Positions 51,587 through 60,350 of a DNA stretch of 64,000 bases are shown in pieces. Position numbers and translations under genes: made by a program. The notes under the pieces are model-generated. The model did not search any database. It was not told the DNA's origin and was given only the letters and a program-made list of their open reading frames with translations. Positions within the stretch are counted from its first letter, which is position 1. Each line of letters begins with the position of its first letter. The stretch is from assembly GCA_949292215.1 (NCBI GenBank), contig CASEYW010000093.1, positions 1-64,000 on the forward strand, in the 5' to 3' direction. The stretch comes from an uncultured bacterium (GTDB lineage Bacteria > Verrucomicrobiota > Lentisphaeria > Victivallales > UBA1829).

Positions 51587-53454
51587 TACACATCCCCTCC
51601 ATTTTTTACGATTCGGCCTTCGGAGAAAATGTTCAGATCCAGCGGAAGTTTTGCCCGGCGGATGTCCTCCATAAATGATGGCAGGTTGCCGGTCGGCACG
51701 TGGCGCCCGATCATTTTACCGTCAGCGCTCCAGCCGTCCTGGTGATAAAGGAAAAGCTCCTGCATGGTGATCATATCTCCTTCCATGCGTGTGATCTCAC
51801 TGATACATGTCACTTTACGGGAACCGTCCTTTTCCCGGTTGATCTGCACGATGATGGAAATCGCCGAAGCGATCTGTTCGCGGATTGCACGCAGAGGGAG
51901 GTCGAATCCAGCCATCAGCACCAGGGTTTCCAGACGGGAAAGCGCATCGCGAGGTGTATTTGCATGAATTGTAGTCAGGGAACCGTCGTGACCGGTGTTC
52001 ATTGCCTGAAGCATGTCCAGGGCCTCGCCGCCTCGGCACTCGCCGATCACAATCCGGTCGGGACGCATACGAAGGGAGTTGCGCACCAAATCGCGGATGC
52101 TGACCTCGCCCTTCCCTTCAATATTCGGCGGACGGGATTCCAGACGGACCACATGATCCTGACGAAGCTGAAGCTCCGCCGCATCTTCAATCGTAATGAT
52201 CCGTTCAGTGTTCGGAAGAAAGGAGCTGAGAATATTCAGCAGAGTCGTTTTTCCGGACCCGGTTCCCCCGGAGATGATGATGTTTTTACGCATCTTCACG
52301 CAGATGTCAAGAAAGTGGGCCATCGGGTAGGAGATCGAACCGAATTCCACCAGATTGGAAATCTGCAGAGGAGTCTTGGAAAATTTACGAATCGTGATCG
52401 AAGGGCCGACCAGCGAAAGCGGCGGAATAATTGCATTTACGCGGGAACCATCTTTCAGACGAGCATCAACCATCGGGGAACTCTCGTCGATCCGCCGTCC
52501 GAGAGGAGAGACAATACGTTCAATTGCAGCAATAACCTGCTGATTGTCGGCAAACGCCATATCCGTCTTATGAAGCACGCCTTTTGTTTCCACATAGACG
52601 CTGTCGGGACCATTGACCATGATTTCCGTAATTTCCGGTCTGGCGATCAAATCCTCCAGCGGCCCCAGGCCGATTGCTTCGTGAACGAGCTCGCGCTCGA
52701 TTTTTTCCTGAGTCACTCCGTTCGGCAACGGAATGGAGAGTTCGGACATGATCTCGTGAATCGTCTCTTTCGCCTTGTTCTCCAGCACCTCCTGCGCCGT
52801 TCCGGACATCAGCATCCGCTTCACATTCAACCGTTTCAAGAGTTCCACATGAGCTTGCCGCTTGATCTCCTGCACCAGTGATCTTGCTTCCGCGGGAATT
52901 CCGGAAACGCGCAGAATCGGAATTTCCGCGGAAACTGGATCGGAGAATTCCTGTTTCCCTGCAGAAGAGCTCTGTTTTACCTGCGGAGCCGGGCTCTCAG
53001 AAATCGAAGACGCGGCCTTCGCCCCTCCCGAGGATGACGCGGAAACTGTCGGCAATTCGGAAGCCCCCCCTTCTGCCGCCATCATATCTCCCGGGGTCTC
53101 TTTACGGAATACTGTTTTCAGGAAATCCAGTCTGGAAGAGGGCGTTTCCTCCGTCGATTTTCCGGCATCGGACCCCAGAGTGAAAATTTCAGCGGTCCCG
53201 ATCCGGATCGTGGCACCCGGCGGAACCAGAACTTTTTCATTATGAAATTCTTCCCCGTTGACCACGATCCCGCCTCCAAGATCCAGCACCTTCAAATCAT
53301 CAGAGACAATCAGCTGGCAGTGACGCAATGTCACCCCGGGAGCAGAAAGCTGAATATGACATGCAGGACTTGCACCGACACGATAGACACCGCCGGAAAC
53401 CAGACGCATTTTCTTTTCATCCCTGTCGGGCATCCTGATCAGAATCTCATACAT
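51586..53454 (-). CDS. FHA-domain fused to TadA/CpaF-type ATPase
   Basis: A 622-residue fusion. Residues about 1-95 form an FHA-like fold; a linker rich in Ser, Ala and Pro (100-180) follows; residues about 195-600 are a CpaF-type secretion ATPase. Walker A is GGTGSGKTT (396-404), Glu472 closes Walker B ([10 protein letters not shown]) and the His box is at HAN 497-499. In the FHA part the usual Gly-Arg is Gly-Ala (VGAS) and the usual Ser of SxxH is Thr (TLRHC), so phosphothreonine binding may be lost or changed. This ATPase would power pilus assembly or secretion from the cytoplasm. It starts three bases after cpaB ends. Confidence 0.88.
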   Translation of the reverse strand: MYEILIRMPDRDEKKMRLVSGGVYRVGASPACHIQLSAPGVTLRHCQLIVSDDLKVLDLGGGIVVNGEEFHNEKVLVPPGATIRIGTAEIFTLGSDAGKSTEETPSSRLDFLKTVFRKETPGDMMAAEGGASELPTVSASSSGGAKAASSISESPAPQVKQSSSAGKQEFSDPVSAEIPILRVSGIPAEARSLVQEIKRQAHVELLKRLNVKRMLMSGTAQEVLENKAKETIHEIMSELSIPLPNGVTQEKIERELVHEAIGLGPLEDLIARPEITEIMVNGPDSVYVETKGVLHKTDMAFADNQQVIAAIERIVSPLGRRIDESSPMVDARLKDGSRVNAIIPPLSLVGPSITIRKFSKTPLQISNLVEFGSISYPMAHFLDICVKMRKNIIISGGTGSGKTTLLNILSSFLPNTERIITIEDAAELQLRQDHVVRLESRPPNIEGKGEVSIRDLVRNSLRMRPDRIVIGECRGGEALDMLQAMNTGHDGSLTTIHANTPRDALSRLETLVLMAGFDLPLRAIREQIASAISIIVQINREKDGSRKVTCISEITRMEGDMITMQELFLYHQDGWSADGKMIGRHVPTGNLPSFMEDIRRAKLPLDLNIFSEGRIVKNGGDV

Positions 53455-53457
53455 GGG

Positions 53458-54255
53458 TCAGTACCTCGAACGGGAACTCGAATTTTCTCTTTCCTTCATA
53501 TATCTGGAAACATTCTCCTGAAGATACTTCCAGTTCACGCTCTGAAGATCGCGGGCAATGGCGGCATCCTCATAGTTGCGGAGACTCATTTGAATGCGTC
53601 CTTTTTGAGTGGCGAAAATAATCATTTCCACCTCTTTCGGGGAAAGTTCAAGCGTCACAGTCCCATAACTCCGCGCGCCCTGCCCGCTTCCGCTCTGCAA
53701 ACCATAATCTGTTCCGGTTGCGATCACGCGGACACGCTGAAGAATCGTGAGAGTGATCGTATCCATGGAGGCATCACCGCGCATATCGGGAAACTTGAAC
53801 GTCCCGATCAGATCAACGTAATTGTTCGGCCGGACCAGTCCCGATACGGAAGCGGTCTGATCCACTGCAATCGAAACGGCGCGGTAACCGGGCTGGATCA
53901 AACGGGTCACGCCATCTCTTCCCACGGAAACAGAATTCTGCAAGTCGTTCCACTGCAAAATCTTTCCTTTTTCAATCGGCAATTGCGCCCTGCGGTTGAT
54001 AATCATGCTCTTGGACGAATAGGGAATGTCGCGGCTGGAAGAAATCTGGGATGCGTACATTTTGATTTTCCGTCCCTGAACGGCATCTTCCGTGATCGGT
54101 TCGTTCTCTGCAATATCTTTTGTCACGACAAGGACGGCAACTTCCGTTGTTGCAGCCTGAATTTTCCGTTTTTCCTGATTGATCTGCTGAAATGTAAGCA
54201 TGAATGCCATCACGCCAAAAAAGACCGCCGCCAAAAGTAAAAGTTTCTGCTTCAT
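53458..54255 (-). CDS. cpaB: Flp pilus assembly protein CpaB/RcpC
   Basis: A 265-residue protein with an N-terminal membrane anchor (about 5-22) and a periplasmic SAF/beta-clip domain: VVTKDIAENEPITEDAVQ, then a central YRAVSIAVDQ and GLVRPNNYVDLIGTF, typical of CpaB/RcpC, which contacts the secretin. No cpaC secretin, tadZ/cpaE, pilin or TadE/F genes are beside it, although cpaC normally follows cpaB. It is the first gene of the operon, 42 bp after the promoter at 54297-54325, with AAGGA six bases upstream. Confidence 0.87.
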   Translation of the reverse strand: MKQKLLLLAAVFFGVMAFMLTFQQINQEKRKIQAATTEVAVLVVTKDIAENEPITEDAVQGRKIKMYASQISSSRDIPYSSKSMIINRRAQLPIEKGKILQWNDLQNSVSVGRDGVTRLIQPGYRAVSIAVDQTASVSGLVRPNNYVDLIGTFKFPDMRGDASMDTITLTILQRVRVIATGTDYGLQSGSGQGARSYGTVTLELSPKEVEMIIFATQKGRIQMSLRNYEDAAIARDLQSVNWKYLQENVSRYMKERENSSSRSRY

Positions 54256-54296
54256 CTGAAATCCTTATTGTCATGGGTTCCTGCAAGTCCTGTGGG

Positions 54297-54325
54297 AATA
54301 TACACTGCTGATTTTCAAATGTCTA
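54297..54325 (-). promoter_or_regulatory. Promoter of the eleven-gene Tad-like operon
   Basis: On the minus strand TAGACA (54325-54320), 17 bp, TATATT (54302-54297). No further terminator or gap over 12 bp is found before 43453, so it may drive the whole operon. Confidence 0.6.
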
Positions 54326-54385
54326 TCCTGGATACAAAAAAATAATGTTTTTTTCGAATTTGAATCCGGTCTTTTTCCGAATGGA

Positions 54386-54411
54386 ATAAAAAAGCCGGCA
54401 GTAAGCCGGCT
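54386..54411 (-). terminator. Rho-independent terminator of the 173-residue secreted protein gene
   Basis: Read on the minus strand, AGCCGGC, loop TTACT, GCCGGCT, then a run of T. It separates this gene from the Tad-like operon. Confidence 0.88.
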
Positions 54412-54432
54412 ACCGATTCAAATTCGCAATGT

Positions 54433-54954
54433 TTACTGTTTTTTCAAGGAGAGATTCGTCTTTCCCGCTCCCAGACTGGTGGAAGGAGCTTTGGTCGGCT
54501 TCTTGAAACGGGGATCGTTGGATTTTGCCACGCTGTTGGTATTTCCGGTAAACTTGACTCCAGTCATTTCCCGGATTTCGTCATCAGCAAGGGAATTGAT
54601 GTATTTTTCATAATCGGGCTTGTAGAATTTGGCACGTCCTTCCAGGCTCATGACCTCGCGCTTCTGAAGAAACTTGAACGCACCGTCCTGAATCCAGACC
54701 CCTTTTTCACTAATGCCGGCGACTTTTCCTTTCACAACAGCTTTGGAAAGAAGCGGGAAAGCAACATTGTCTCCGACTTTTGCCTGACGGAACGGATTCT
54801 CTTTTTTCAAACGGCTGATGATCTGTCCGCGGTTCGGCTTCGGAGGAGCTTTCTTCTGAGGCGGCGGTGCCGGTTTTTTCTGTTGCGCGGGCAACGGTGC
54901 GGCAACAAACATCGCAGCGGAAAGAAACGCGGCAAACAGGAACATTCTTTTCAT
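54433..54954 (-). CDS. Secreted basic proline-rich protein, unknown
   Basis: A 173-residue protein with a signal peptide (about 1-22) and a Pro/Lys-rich segment directly after it (KKPAPPPQKKAPPKP). The rest has a small beta-rich region (VGDNVAFPLLSKAVVKGKVA, GVWIQDGAFKFLQKREV) that could be an SH3-like or translation-factor-like barrel, and a low-complexity C-terminus. I know no family. AGGGAGGAAGG precedes the ATG at 54954. It has its own promoter (55053-55080) and terminator, so it is separate from the Tad-like operon it borders. Confidence 0.6.
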   Translation of the reverse strand: MKRMFLFAAFLSAAMFVAAPLPAQQKKPAPPPQKKAPPKPNRGQIISRLKKENPFRQAKVGDNVAFPLLSKAVVKGKVAGISEKGVWIQDGAFKFLQKREVMSLEGRAKFYKPDYEKYINSLADDEIREMTGVKFTGNTNSVAKSNDPRFKKPTKAPSTSLGAGKTNLSLKKQ

Positions 54955-55052
54955 TTTTCCTTCCTCCCTATCTTTCATCGTTCAAGTTGCTGTTCCAAAT
55001 CAAAAGATTCACCCGGCAGTTTCGGTTTCTTCCTTTCCACACCGGACCAGTT

Positions 55053-55080
55053 ACAATATTCCATGTTCGGAAAAAGTCAA
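55053..55080 (-). promoter_or_regulatory. Promoter of the 173-residue secreted protein gene
   Basis: On the minus strand TTGACT (55080-55075), 16 bp, TATTGT (55058-55053); leader about 95 bases. Confidence 0.6.
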
Positions 55081-55327
55081 CCCCTCCTGACGGGATTTTT
55101 CATATTCAGTCTCATTTCCAGCATTCCTTCTCCCTCTTTTCCGGACAGGAAAAACAAAGAGAAAGTTCCTTACGATTCCTGATCTCATCGGGCGAACACT
55201 GCATTTTTCCCCATTCATGACAATATACAGCAAAAGATAGCAATAAGAAAGAAGATTTTCCGGGAAAACACAATTAGATTTTCCGCAGTCAGGCAGAAAC
55301 AATCCAAACGACAGAGTGAGAATTCCG
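55081..55327. other. Intergenic region without a supported gene
   Basis: Together with the promoter and leader before it (54955-55080) this makes a gap of 373 bp. I see AT-rich sequence and no clear promoter for the gene at 55328, no hairpin with a T-run and no frame with a ribosome site. Confidence 0.45.
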
Positions 55328-56344
55328 ATGAAAGTGAATATGAAACAATTCTTCCGGGAGATTCCCGCATCTCCGCTCCGCCGCGCCATTCCGATCATGA
55401 CGTCGCCGGGCATTGAGTTGACCGCGCTCAAACCGCCAGATGTTTTTCAGAACGGAGAACTTCAATTCCGCTGCATCAAAGCTCTTTCGGAAGCGGTGCA
55501 GGCCGATGCTCCGGTCACCTTTATGGATCTCTCCGTGGAAGCGGAGGCGTTCGGAGCCCCTGTCTGTTATTCCGAAACGGAAAATCCGACCGTATCCGGG
55601 AGCATCGCATCCACCGCGGAGGAGATAGCTGCTCTCGCGGTTCCGCACCCGGGCGACAAACGAACCGCCGAACTTCTGCGCTGCGCGGAACTCTGTGCCG
55701 GTCATTTCACCGACCGTCCCGTCTTTGGCGGAATGATCGGTCCCTTCTCTCTCGCCGGCAGACTCGCCGACATGACCGAAATCATGATTCTTGCAGCAAT
55801 GGAACCCGAAACAGCCCATGCCCTGCTGAGAAAAACAACAGCTTTCCTGACGGAATACGCAAAAGCCATGAAAGCGACAGGTGTCAACGGCCTCCTCATC
55901 GCAGAACCGGCGGCGGGACTGCTCTCTCCGGAAATGTGCAGGGAGTTTGCTGCAGATTATCTCAAAGGAATCATCGGAGCGGTTCAGGACGAAAATTTCA
56001 TGATCATTCTCCACAATTGCGGCAACGCTGCAGACCGCCAGATTGACGCCATGCTTTCGACCGGAGCGGCGGCTCTGCATCTCGGAAACGCGGTTGATCT
56101 GCCGGCACTTTTTCCGCAAATCCCGCAGGAGATTCTGCTGATGGGCAATCTTGATCCCGTCGGAATTCTGAAACTGGGAACGCCGGAATCCGTTTACGAA
56201 GAGACCATGCGCCTGCTCAACGCAACCGAACCGTGGCGGAATTATGTTCTTTCCACCGGCTGCGACGTTCCCCCGGGCGTGCGCATGGAAAACATCCGTG
56301 CCTTCTTCCGGGCAAAGGACGACTACAACAAAGCCCGCGTCTGA
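55328..56344 (+). CDS. Uroporphyrinogen decarboxylase/MtaA-type methyltransferase
   Basis: A 338-residue TIM-barrel protein of the URO-D family, branch of the cobalamin-dependent methyltransferases (MtaA/MtbA-like). Zinc-ligand candidates are His and Cys in ILHNCGN and the late Cys in STGCDVPPG; heme-making HemE lacks these. It probably transfers a methyl group between a corrinoid protein and an acceptor such as a thiol. The corrinoid-like Fe-S protein at 36097 could support such chemistry, but the two are far apart. A GTG at 55316 is in frame; I choose ATG 55328, and ATG 55340 is also possible. Confidence 0.8.
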   Translation: MKVNMKQFFREIPASPLRRAIPIMTSPGIELTALKPPDVFQNGELQFRCIKALSEAVQADAPVTFMDLSVEAEAFGAPVCYSETENPTVSGSIASTAEEIAALAVPHPGDKRTAELLRCAELCAGHFTDRPVFGGMIGPFSLAGRLADMTEIMILAAMEPETAHALLRKTTAFLTEYAKAMKATGVNGLLIAEPAAGLLSPEMCREFAADYLKGIIGAVQDENFMIILHNCGNAADRQIDAMLSTGAAALHLGNAVDLPALFPQIPQEILLMGNLDPVGILKLGTPESVYEETMRLLNATEPWRNYVLSTGCDVPPGVRMENIRAFFRAKDDYNKARV

Positions 56345-56354
56345 ACAGGCATTC

Positions 56355-57806
56355 TCAGACAATCACGGATTCCACTCCGAAGGAATCCGCAATCTTTGCT
56401 ATTGTCTTTGCATGATGTCCGATCCCCAGAGCAAAATGATGGGTCGGACCTTGCATGCACCACCGGGAGAGGAACGTGCGGACATCCGGCTGGAAACGTC
56501 CATGCGTATTTGTATTGCCGGTCGGAGGAATCGGTCCCGCAACGGACTCGCCTTCTGCAAGGATGAACTTGAATTTTCCATCAGCTTTCACACCGATGGA
56601 AAGCATTGTGATCGGACCGGTCCGGATGTTGAATTCGACTCCGGCTCCACTGCCCGGTTTGCCGTGATACTTCTTCAAACTCCGCAGAACGGGTTTGCGG
56701 TCGGCGATGTTCAGATGGTGCGGCCCGTCATGTCCGACAAGAACGGTATCGCGGACAAAGTCGATCGGATGGAACTCGGCAAAACTTCCGCCGATCTCCA
56801 GCCGGTCCATAATCAGCATGGCGACGCAGGTTTTGATGTCGAATTCGCCGCACATCGGGAATCCCGCTCCGGTGAGAAGGGAGTTGCCGACGATGAAATT
56901 CGTCACGAGTGTCCGCATCTCCGAACCGGGTGCCGCCTCATAATAATAGGCGAATCCGTCGAGTTTTTTTGCTTCGATGAATCGTTCCAGGGCAACGGCA
57001 GCCCGGGAAGCGGTCAGCAGATCGGCATCGGTCAGTTTTGTTGTCACGGGATCGGAAACGGGATCCGGAGTATCGAAGAAGTCCAGAATCCGGGCAGACA
57101 TTGCCTTGACAGCCGGATCTCCGGCGGTCAGCGGAGTGAACTCCCGCAGAATCTCATCCGGTTCGCACTGAACAGCATGACAGCCGAATGCCGCGGTCAG
57201 AGCCGTGGGATCGGTCTGCATGTCGAGCATGGCTTCGAGCACATGCCCCATGTGTCCCAGGCGGGCTCGGCAGAGATCGTGGCGGACGTGCGCAATCCGG
57301 CACCATTCCGCAATGGATGAGTCCGCAGATTCATCCCCCTCCAGACGGCCGATGACAAGATCCGCCACAGGCTTTCCCATCCGGACGGCGACACCGGTAA
57401 ATTCCGGAACAGAACAGAGATCATCGTTGCACAACTGCATGAACGTGGTTCCGTGTTCATAATCCATGGCGTCAAGGGGTTGGAGCGCAACAAGAACCAC
57501 CGGACAATCCATTGCCCGGACAATCGCTCCGAAAGTCGCGCTTGTTGCATACGTGACCATATCCACAAACAGCAGATCAAGATCGGCGGTTTTCAGTTTC
57601 GGCAGCACTTCATAGGCTTTTCCGGCGTTGTCGACCATACCGAAATCGAATACGGTTACACTGTTTTTCTTCAGTTTCTCCACAAAGGCGGAGGTTTTCC
57701 GGTTCATCTCCCCGAGCAGTCCGGGGAACTGATTCCAGTAGGTATCAAGTCCGACGGAGATCACTCCGACATTTGCGTTCAGTTTTTTTCGTCGTTCAAT
57801 TTTCAT
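56355..57806 (-). CDS. L-fucose/L-arabinose isomerase-family enzyme
   Basis: A 483-residue enzyme of the fucose/arabinose isomerase superfamily. The N-terminal domain has VGVISVGLDTYWNQFPG and DLLFVDMVTYATS; the C-terminal metal region has CGEFDIKTCVAMLIMDRL and GGSFAEFHPIDF, giving Glu and His ligands, then VGHDGPHHL. It should convert an aldose into a ketose in the cytoplasm. Substrate choice between arabinose, fucose and others is not readable. It starts five bases after the stop of the hydrolase-like gene and forms a two-gene unit with it, so it may process the sugar that enzyme frees. Confidence 0.78.
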   Translation of the reverse strand: MKIERRKKLNANVGVISVGLDTYWNQFPGLLGEMNRKTSAFVEKLKKNSVTVFDFGMVDNAGKAYEVLPKLKTADLDLLFVDMVTYATSATFGAIVRAMDCPVVLVALQPLDAMDYEHGTTFMQLCNDDLCSVPEFTGVAVRMGKPVADLVIGRLEGDESADSSIAEWCRIAHVRHDLCRARLGHMGHVLEAMLDMQTDPTALTAAFGCHAVQCEPDEILREFTPLTAGDPAVKAMSARILDFFDTPDPVSDPVTTKLTDADLLTASRAAVALERFIEAKKLDGFAYYYEAAPGSEMRTLVTNFIVGNSLLTGAGFPMCGEFDIKTCVAMLIMDRLEIGGSFAEFHPIDFVRDTVLVGHDGPHHLNIADRKPVLRSLKKYHGKPGSGAGVEFNIRTGPITMLSIGVKADGKFKFILAEGESVAGPIPPTGNTNTHGRFQPDVRTFLSRWCMQGPTHHFALGIGHHAKTIAKIADSFGVESVIV

Positions 57807-57810
57807 TTTT

Positions 57811-60240
57811 TCACCATGCAAAGAAAAGATATCCGCTTATATTTTTCAATACGGCACAGACCCCCCAGGGGGTCTCCTCCCATTCAGGTTCCACGAGACA
57901 ATCTGCGAGCAGATCCCAGATATACTCATTCGAATTCATCACCTCCAGTTTCTGCTCAAATCCGCGAGGAACGAAGAAGCGGACCTCGGCATTCCGGAGA
58001 CCGCCGTAATGACGGCGGGAAGTATACTCCGGATATGCCTGCATCTGGATTTTTGCGCTGATCACGGAATCTTCCGACTGTTTCACAAAACAACGGCACT
58101 CCTTATGCCAGCATTTCCCGGGATGCCAGAGAGCGTCGCCACCGGAAAGCTCCGTCTCCATCTCCGTCAGGATCGGTGCGCCCAGGGGAGTGTTCACCGA
58201 CATCCGGACAGAGGTATCGGGCGCAAAAACGGAAAACCAGAACGCATTGTCGGACCGGGAAATATTCGTTCTCGGCGGAAGCGACTTCACACTGAACGAG
58301 AAGGTATGGAACTTCCAGCCGATTTCCGGCAGAATCCAGCGCATCAGCCGTTCCGCGGGAAACGCTATCTCCGCAGGAAGCGCATCGAATCCGCGTCCCG
58401 AAGTAAGCTGCGGATTGCAGGGCAGAATGGAGCGGACAAAACCTGCCGTCCCTCCTCCATTCAACCGCCGGAATGATGCGGCAACCCGTCTTTCCCCATT
58501 CTGAACGGCAAATGCACAAACGGCGGTCTCCGCCCCCGGAGCGGGGATCTCCGTCAATCCTCCGCCATCGAACTGCGGAAGCAGAAAGAAGCGATCCGCG
58601 ATCCCCTCATACCGGTATTCATCTCCGGACGCTCCGGACATTTCCATACGGAATTCGCCGGTCAGCTCCTTTGCCACCTCCAGTCCCAGCAGAGAACGGA
58701 GTCCGGAAGAGGCATTCTTCAGAGAGCCGTAAAACAGAATGTTTCCGCCCCGATCAAGATGCGTCTGAAGCGACTCCAACACAGGACCTGCCGCCGCCGA
58801 CGCCGGCACCACCAGAACGGAACGATCCAGAATCCGCTTTCCCGCCGCAGCAAGCGAGAGGAAATTCCCTGTACTGATTACCGTGTTCAAGGGAAATCCG
58901 GACTGAACACACTCTCCGATAAACAGATCTTCGTTAAAAACCAGATCCGGAGTCCGGGTCCCGCAATATTCTTCAAACGGATAGAGCCAGACAAACGGAC
59001 CGGGCGCATCCGGAGCATTCCGGAACGCATCCGTCAGAAGCGGAATCACCTCCATCGGAACCTGATCCGGCATCCGTCCCCAGGTATCGTCGACAGAAAG
59101 AATGGAAATGCTGTTCGGAATTTCCGTTTTTCCCTCCGCTGTAACCCGGCTGATGCTCAGAGGCTGAAAAAGATCCCACGGTTCGCGCCCGTAACGGTCC
59201 AGCCACGGAGAGTTCATAAACCACGGATCATGAACATAAAACCGGAACGGGAAACGGTCATCCGGAAGTTCCGCCACATGGGACATCCACGCGACAATTT
59301 CCAGTCCGCTTTTAAAGTTCAGCGCAGCCCACGGAGAATTCACGGGCGGTGCGATCCGATAATCCTGATAAAGCTCCTTCAGTGGACAGGCATCGGTGGA
59401 GATTTCCGTTCCAGCGGAAAAATTGCTCCCGCGAGTTTCAATCACGACTCCCGGACAGGCATCGGTAAAATCTTTCCAGAAATCCAGCATAGCCTGCGCG
59501 GCGGCGGGCGCATTCTCCGGATGGAACTCATGTTTGTCAAAAAGCGCGCCGGTAATTCCCCAGGTTTCGGTTCCGAATCCCATGCCGTTGGAAAGCCAGA
59601 TGTAGTCATACCCGAAATCCCGCGCAAAAACCTGAAACTGTTTTCCCAGGAAGCTCCCGAGAGAGATCCCTTCCGGGATGCCTTCAGGGAACGCCGCATA
59701 GGGCTGGGGATCCGCGTGCAGGCGGGACGTACAGGTGACGAAACTGTTCGGAAAAATCGTATTTGCCTGCGCAATTTCACGGTGCTTCCGGTATTTGAAA
59801 TCGGAAATGGCAAATTCGGGACCGTTGTCGAATGTGGCGCCGATGCGGATCGGTTTTCCGGTAATCTCGCGTCCGGTCGCACGAATGACCTCAATCAGGC
59901 GTTTGAGCCACGCATAGGGCCGCGGGCCCGCCTCCGGGATATATTTCTGCGGAAACGCATGGGTGTTGCGCATCTGCCGTTCGCTCGGATGCTCCGGACG
60001 GGGACAATGATTGGCGCAGCCGCACCAGTATGACCATTCGAATTTCCGGGACATGTCACCGGTATATTCGAGAATTTCGCTGCCATCGGCGATCCACAGC
60101 ATGACGGAAACCATATCCGCGTGGTCCGTCAGCGGCTTCCACTGCGAAAACATCGTCCGGCAGACGGAAATCATCCGTCCCTCAGACTCATCCGTGAACG
60201 GTTTTCCACTCAATTCCAGGGTCACGTTCTTCCAATTCAT
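57811..60240 (-). CDS. Large hydrolase-like protein, unknown family
   Basis: An 809-residue protein without signal peptide. The first 550 residues alternate in a TIM-barrel manner, with candidate catalytic stretches IGATFDNGPEFAISDF, DYIWLSNGMGFGTETWG and VVIETRGSNFSAGTE, then WMSHVAELPDDRFPFR. A Rossmann-like segment (about 555-650, including LDRGGNILFYGSLKNASSG) resembles the GATase-like domain of clan-A hydrolases, and a beta-rich tail ends it. I believe it is a glycoside hydrolase of an uncharacterised family. AAGGAG nine bases before 60240 gives the start; the frame is open for another 69 codons, which are rejected since they cover the promoter. It is the first gene after the AraC regulator. 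Confidence 0.62.
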   Translation of the reverse strand: MNWKNVTLELSGKPFTDESEGRMISVCRTMFSQWKPLTDHADMVSVMLWIADGSEILEYTGDMSRKFEWSYWCGCANHCPRPEHPSERQMRNTHAFPQKYIPEAGPRPYAWLKRLIEVIRATGREITGKPIRIGATFDNGPEFAISDFKYRKHREIAQANTIFPNSFVTCTSRLHADPQPYAAFPEGIPEGISLGSFLGKQFQVFARDFGYDYIWLSNGMGFGTETWGITGALFDKHEFHPENAPAAAQAMLDFWKDFTDACPGVVIETRGSNFSAGTEISTDACPLKELYQDYRIAPPVNSPWAALNFKSGLEIVAWMSHVAELPDDRFPFRFYVHDPWFMNSPWLDRYGREPWDLFQPLSISRVTAEGKTEIPNSISILSVDDTWGRMPDQVPMEVIPLLTDAFRNAPDAPGPFVWLYPFEEYCGTRTPDLVFNEDLFIGECVQSGFPLNTVISTGNFLSLAAAGKRILDRSVLVVPASAAAGPVLESLQTHLDRGGNILFYGSLKNASSGLRSLLGLEVAKELTGEFRMEMSGASGDEYRYEGIADRFFLLPQFDGGGLTEIPAPGAETAVCAFAVQNGERRVAASFRRLNGGGTAGFVRSILPCNPQLTSGRGFDALPAEIAFPAERLMRWILPEIGWKFHTFSFSVKSLPPRTNISRSDNAFWFSVFAPDTSVRMSVNTPLGAPILTEMETELSGGDALWHPGKCWHKECRCFVKQSEDSVISAKIQMQAYPEYTSRRHYGGLRNAEVRFFVPRGFEQKLEVMNSNEYIWDLLADCLVEPEWEETPWGVCAVLKNISGYLFFAW

Positions 60241-60274
60241 GATAGCAAACTCCTTCCAACTTTCTGCTCGTTTT

Positions 60275-60303
60275 ATTATACACGAAAAAAAAGATTTCTT
60301 TTG
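60275..60303 (-). promoter_or_regulatory. Activator-dependent promoter of the hydrolase-isomerase unit
   Basis: Perfect TATAAT on the minus strand (60280-60275), 35 bp before the start codon, but only CAAAAG at the -35 place. The 16 bases TTTTTTCGTGTATAAT here (60290-60275) recur at 37368-37383 before the GntR/LacI regulator. Confidence 0.5.
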
Positions 60304-60340
60304 GACAATGTGGATTCCTTCGGCAAAACGGTCTTGAAAA

Positions 60341-60350
60341 ATCAATATTG
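60341..60350. repeat. Copy 1 of ATCAATATTG, candidate AraC operator
   Basis: ATCAATATTG lies at the 3' end of the araC-type gene, about 60 bp upstream of the hydrolase -10 box. A second copy is at 61256-61265 in the regulator's own promoter. Confidence 0.35.

Noticed and set aside
51700..52881. 393-codon open frame antisense to the FHA-CpaF gene
   Set aside because: All ATPase motifs are on the minus strand.
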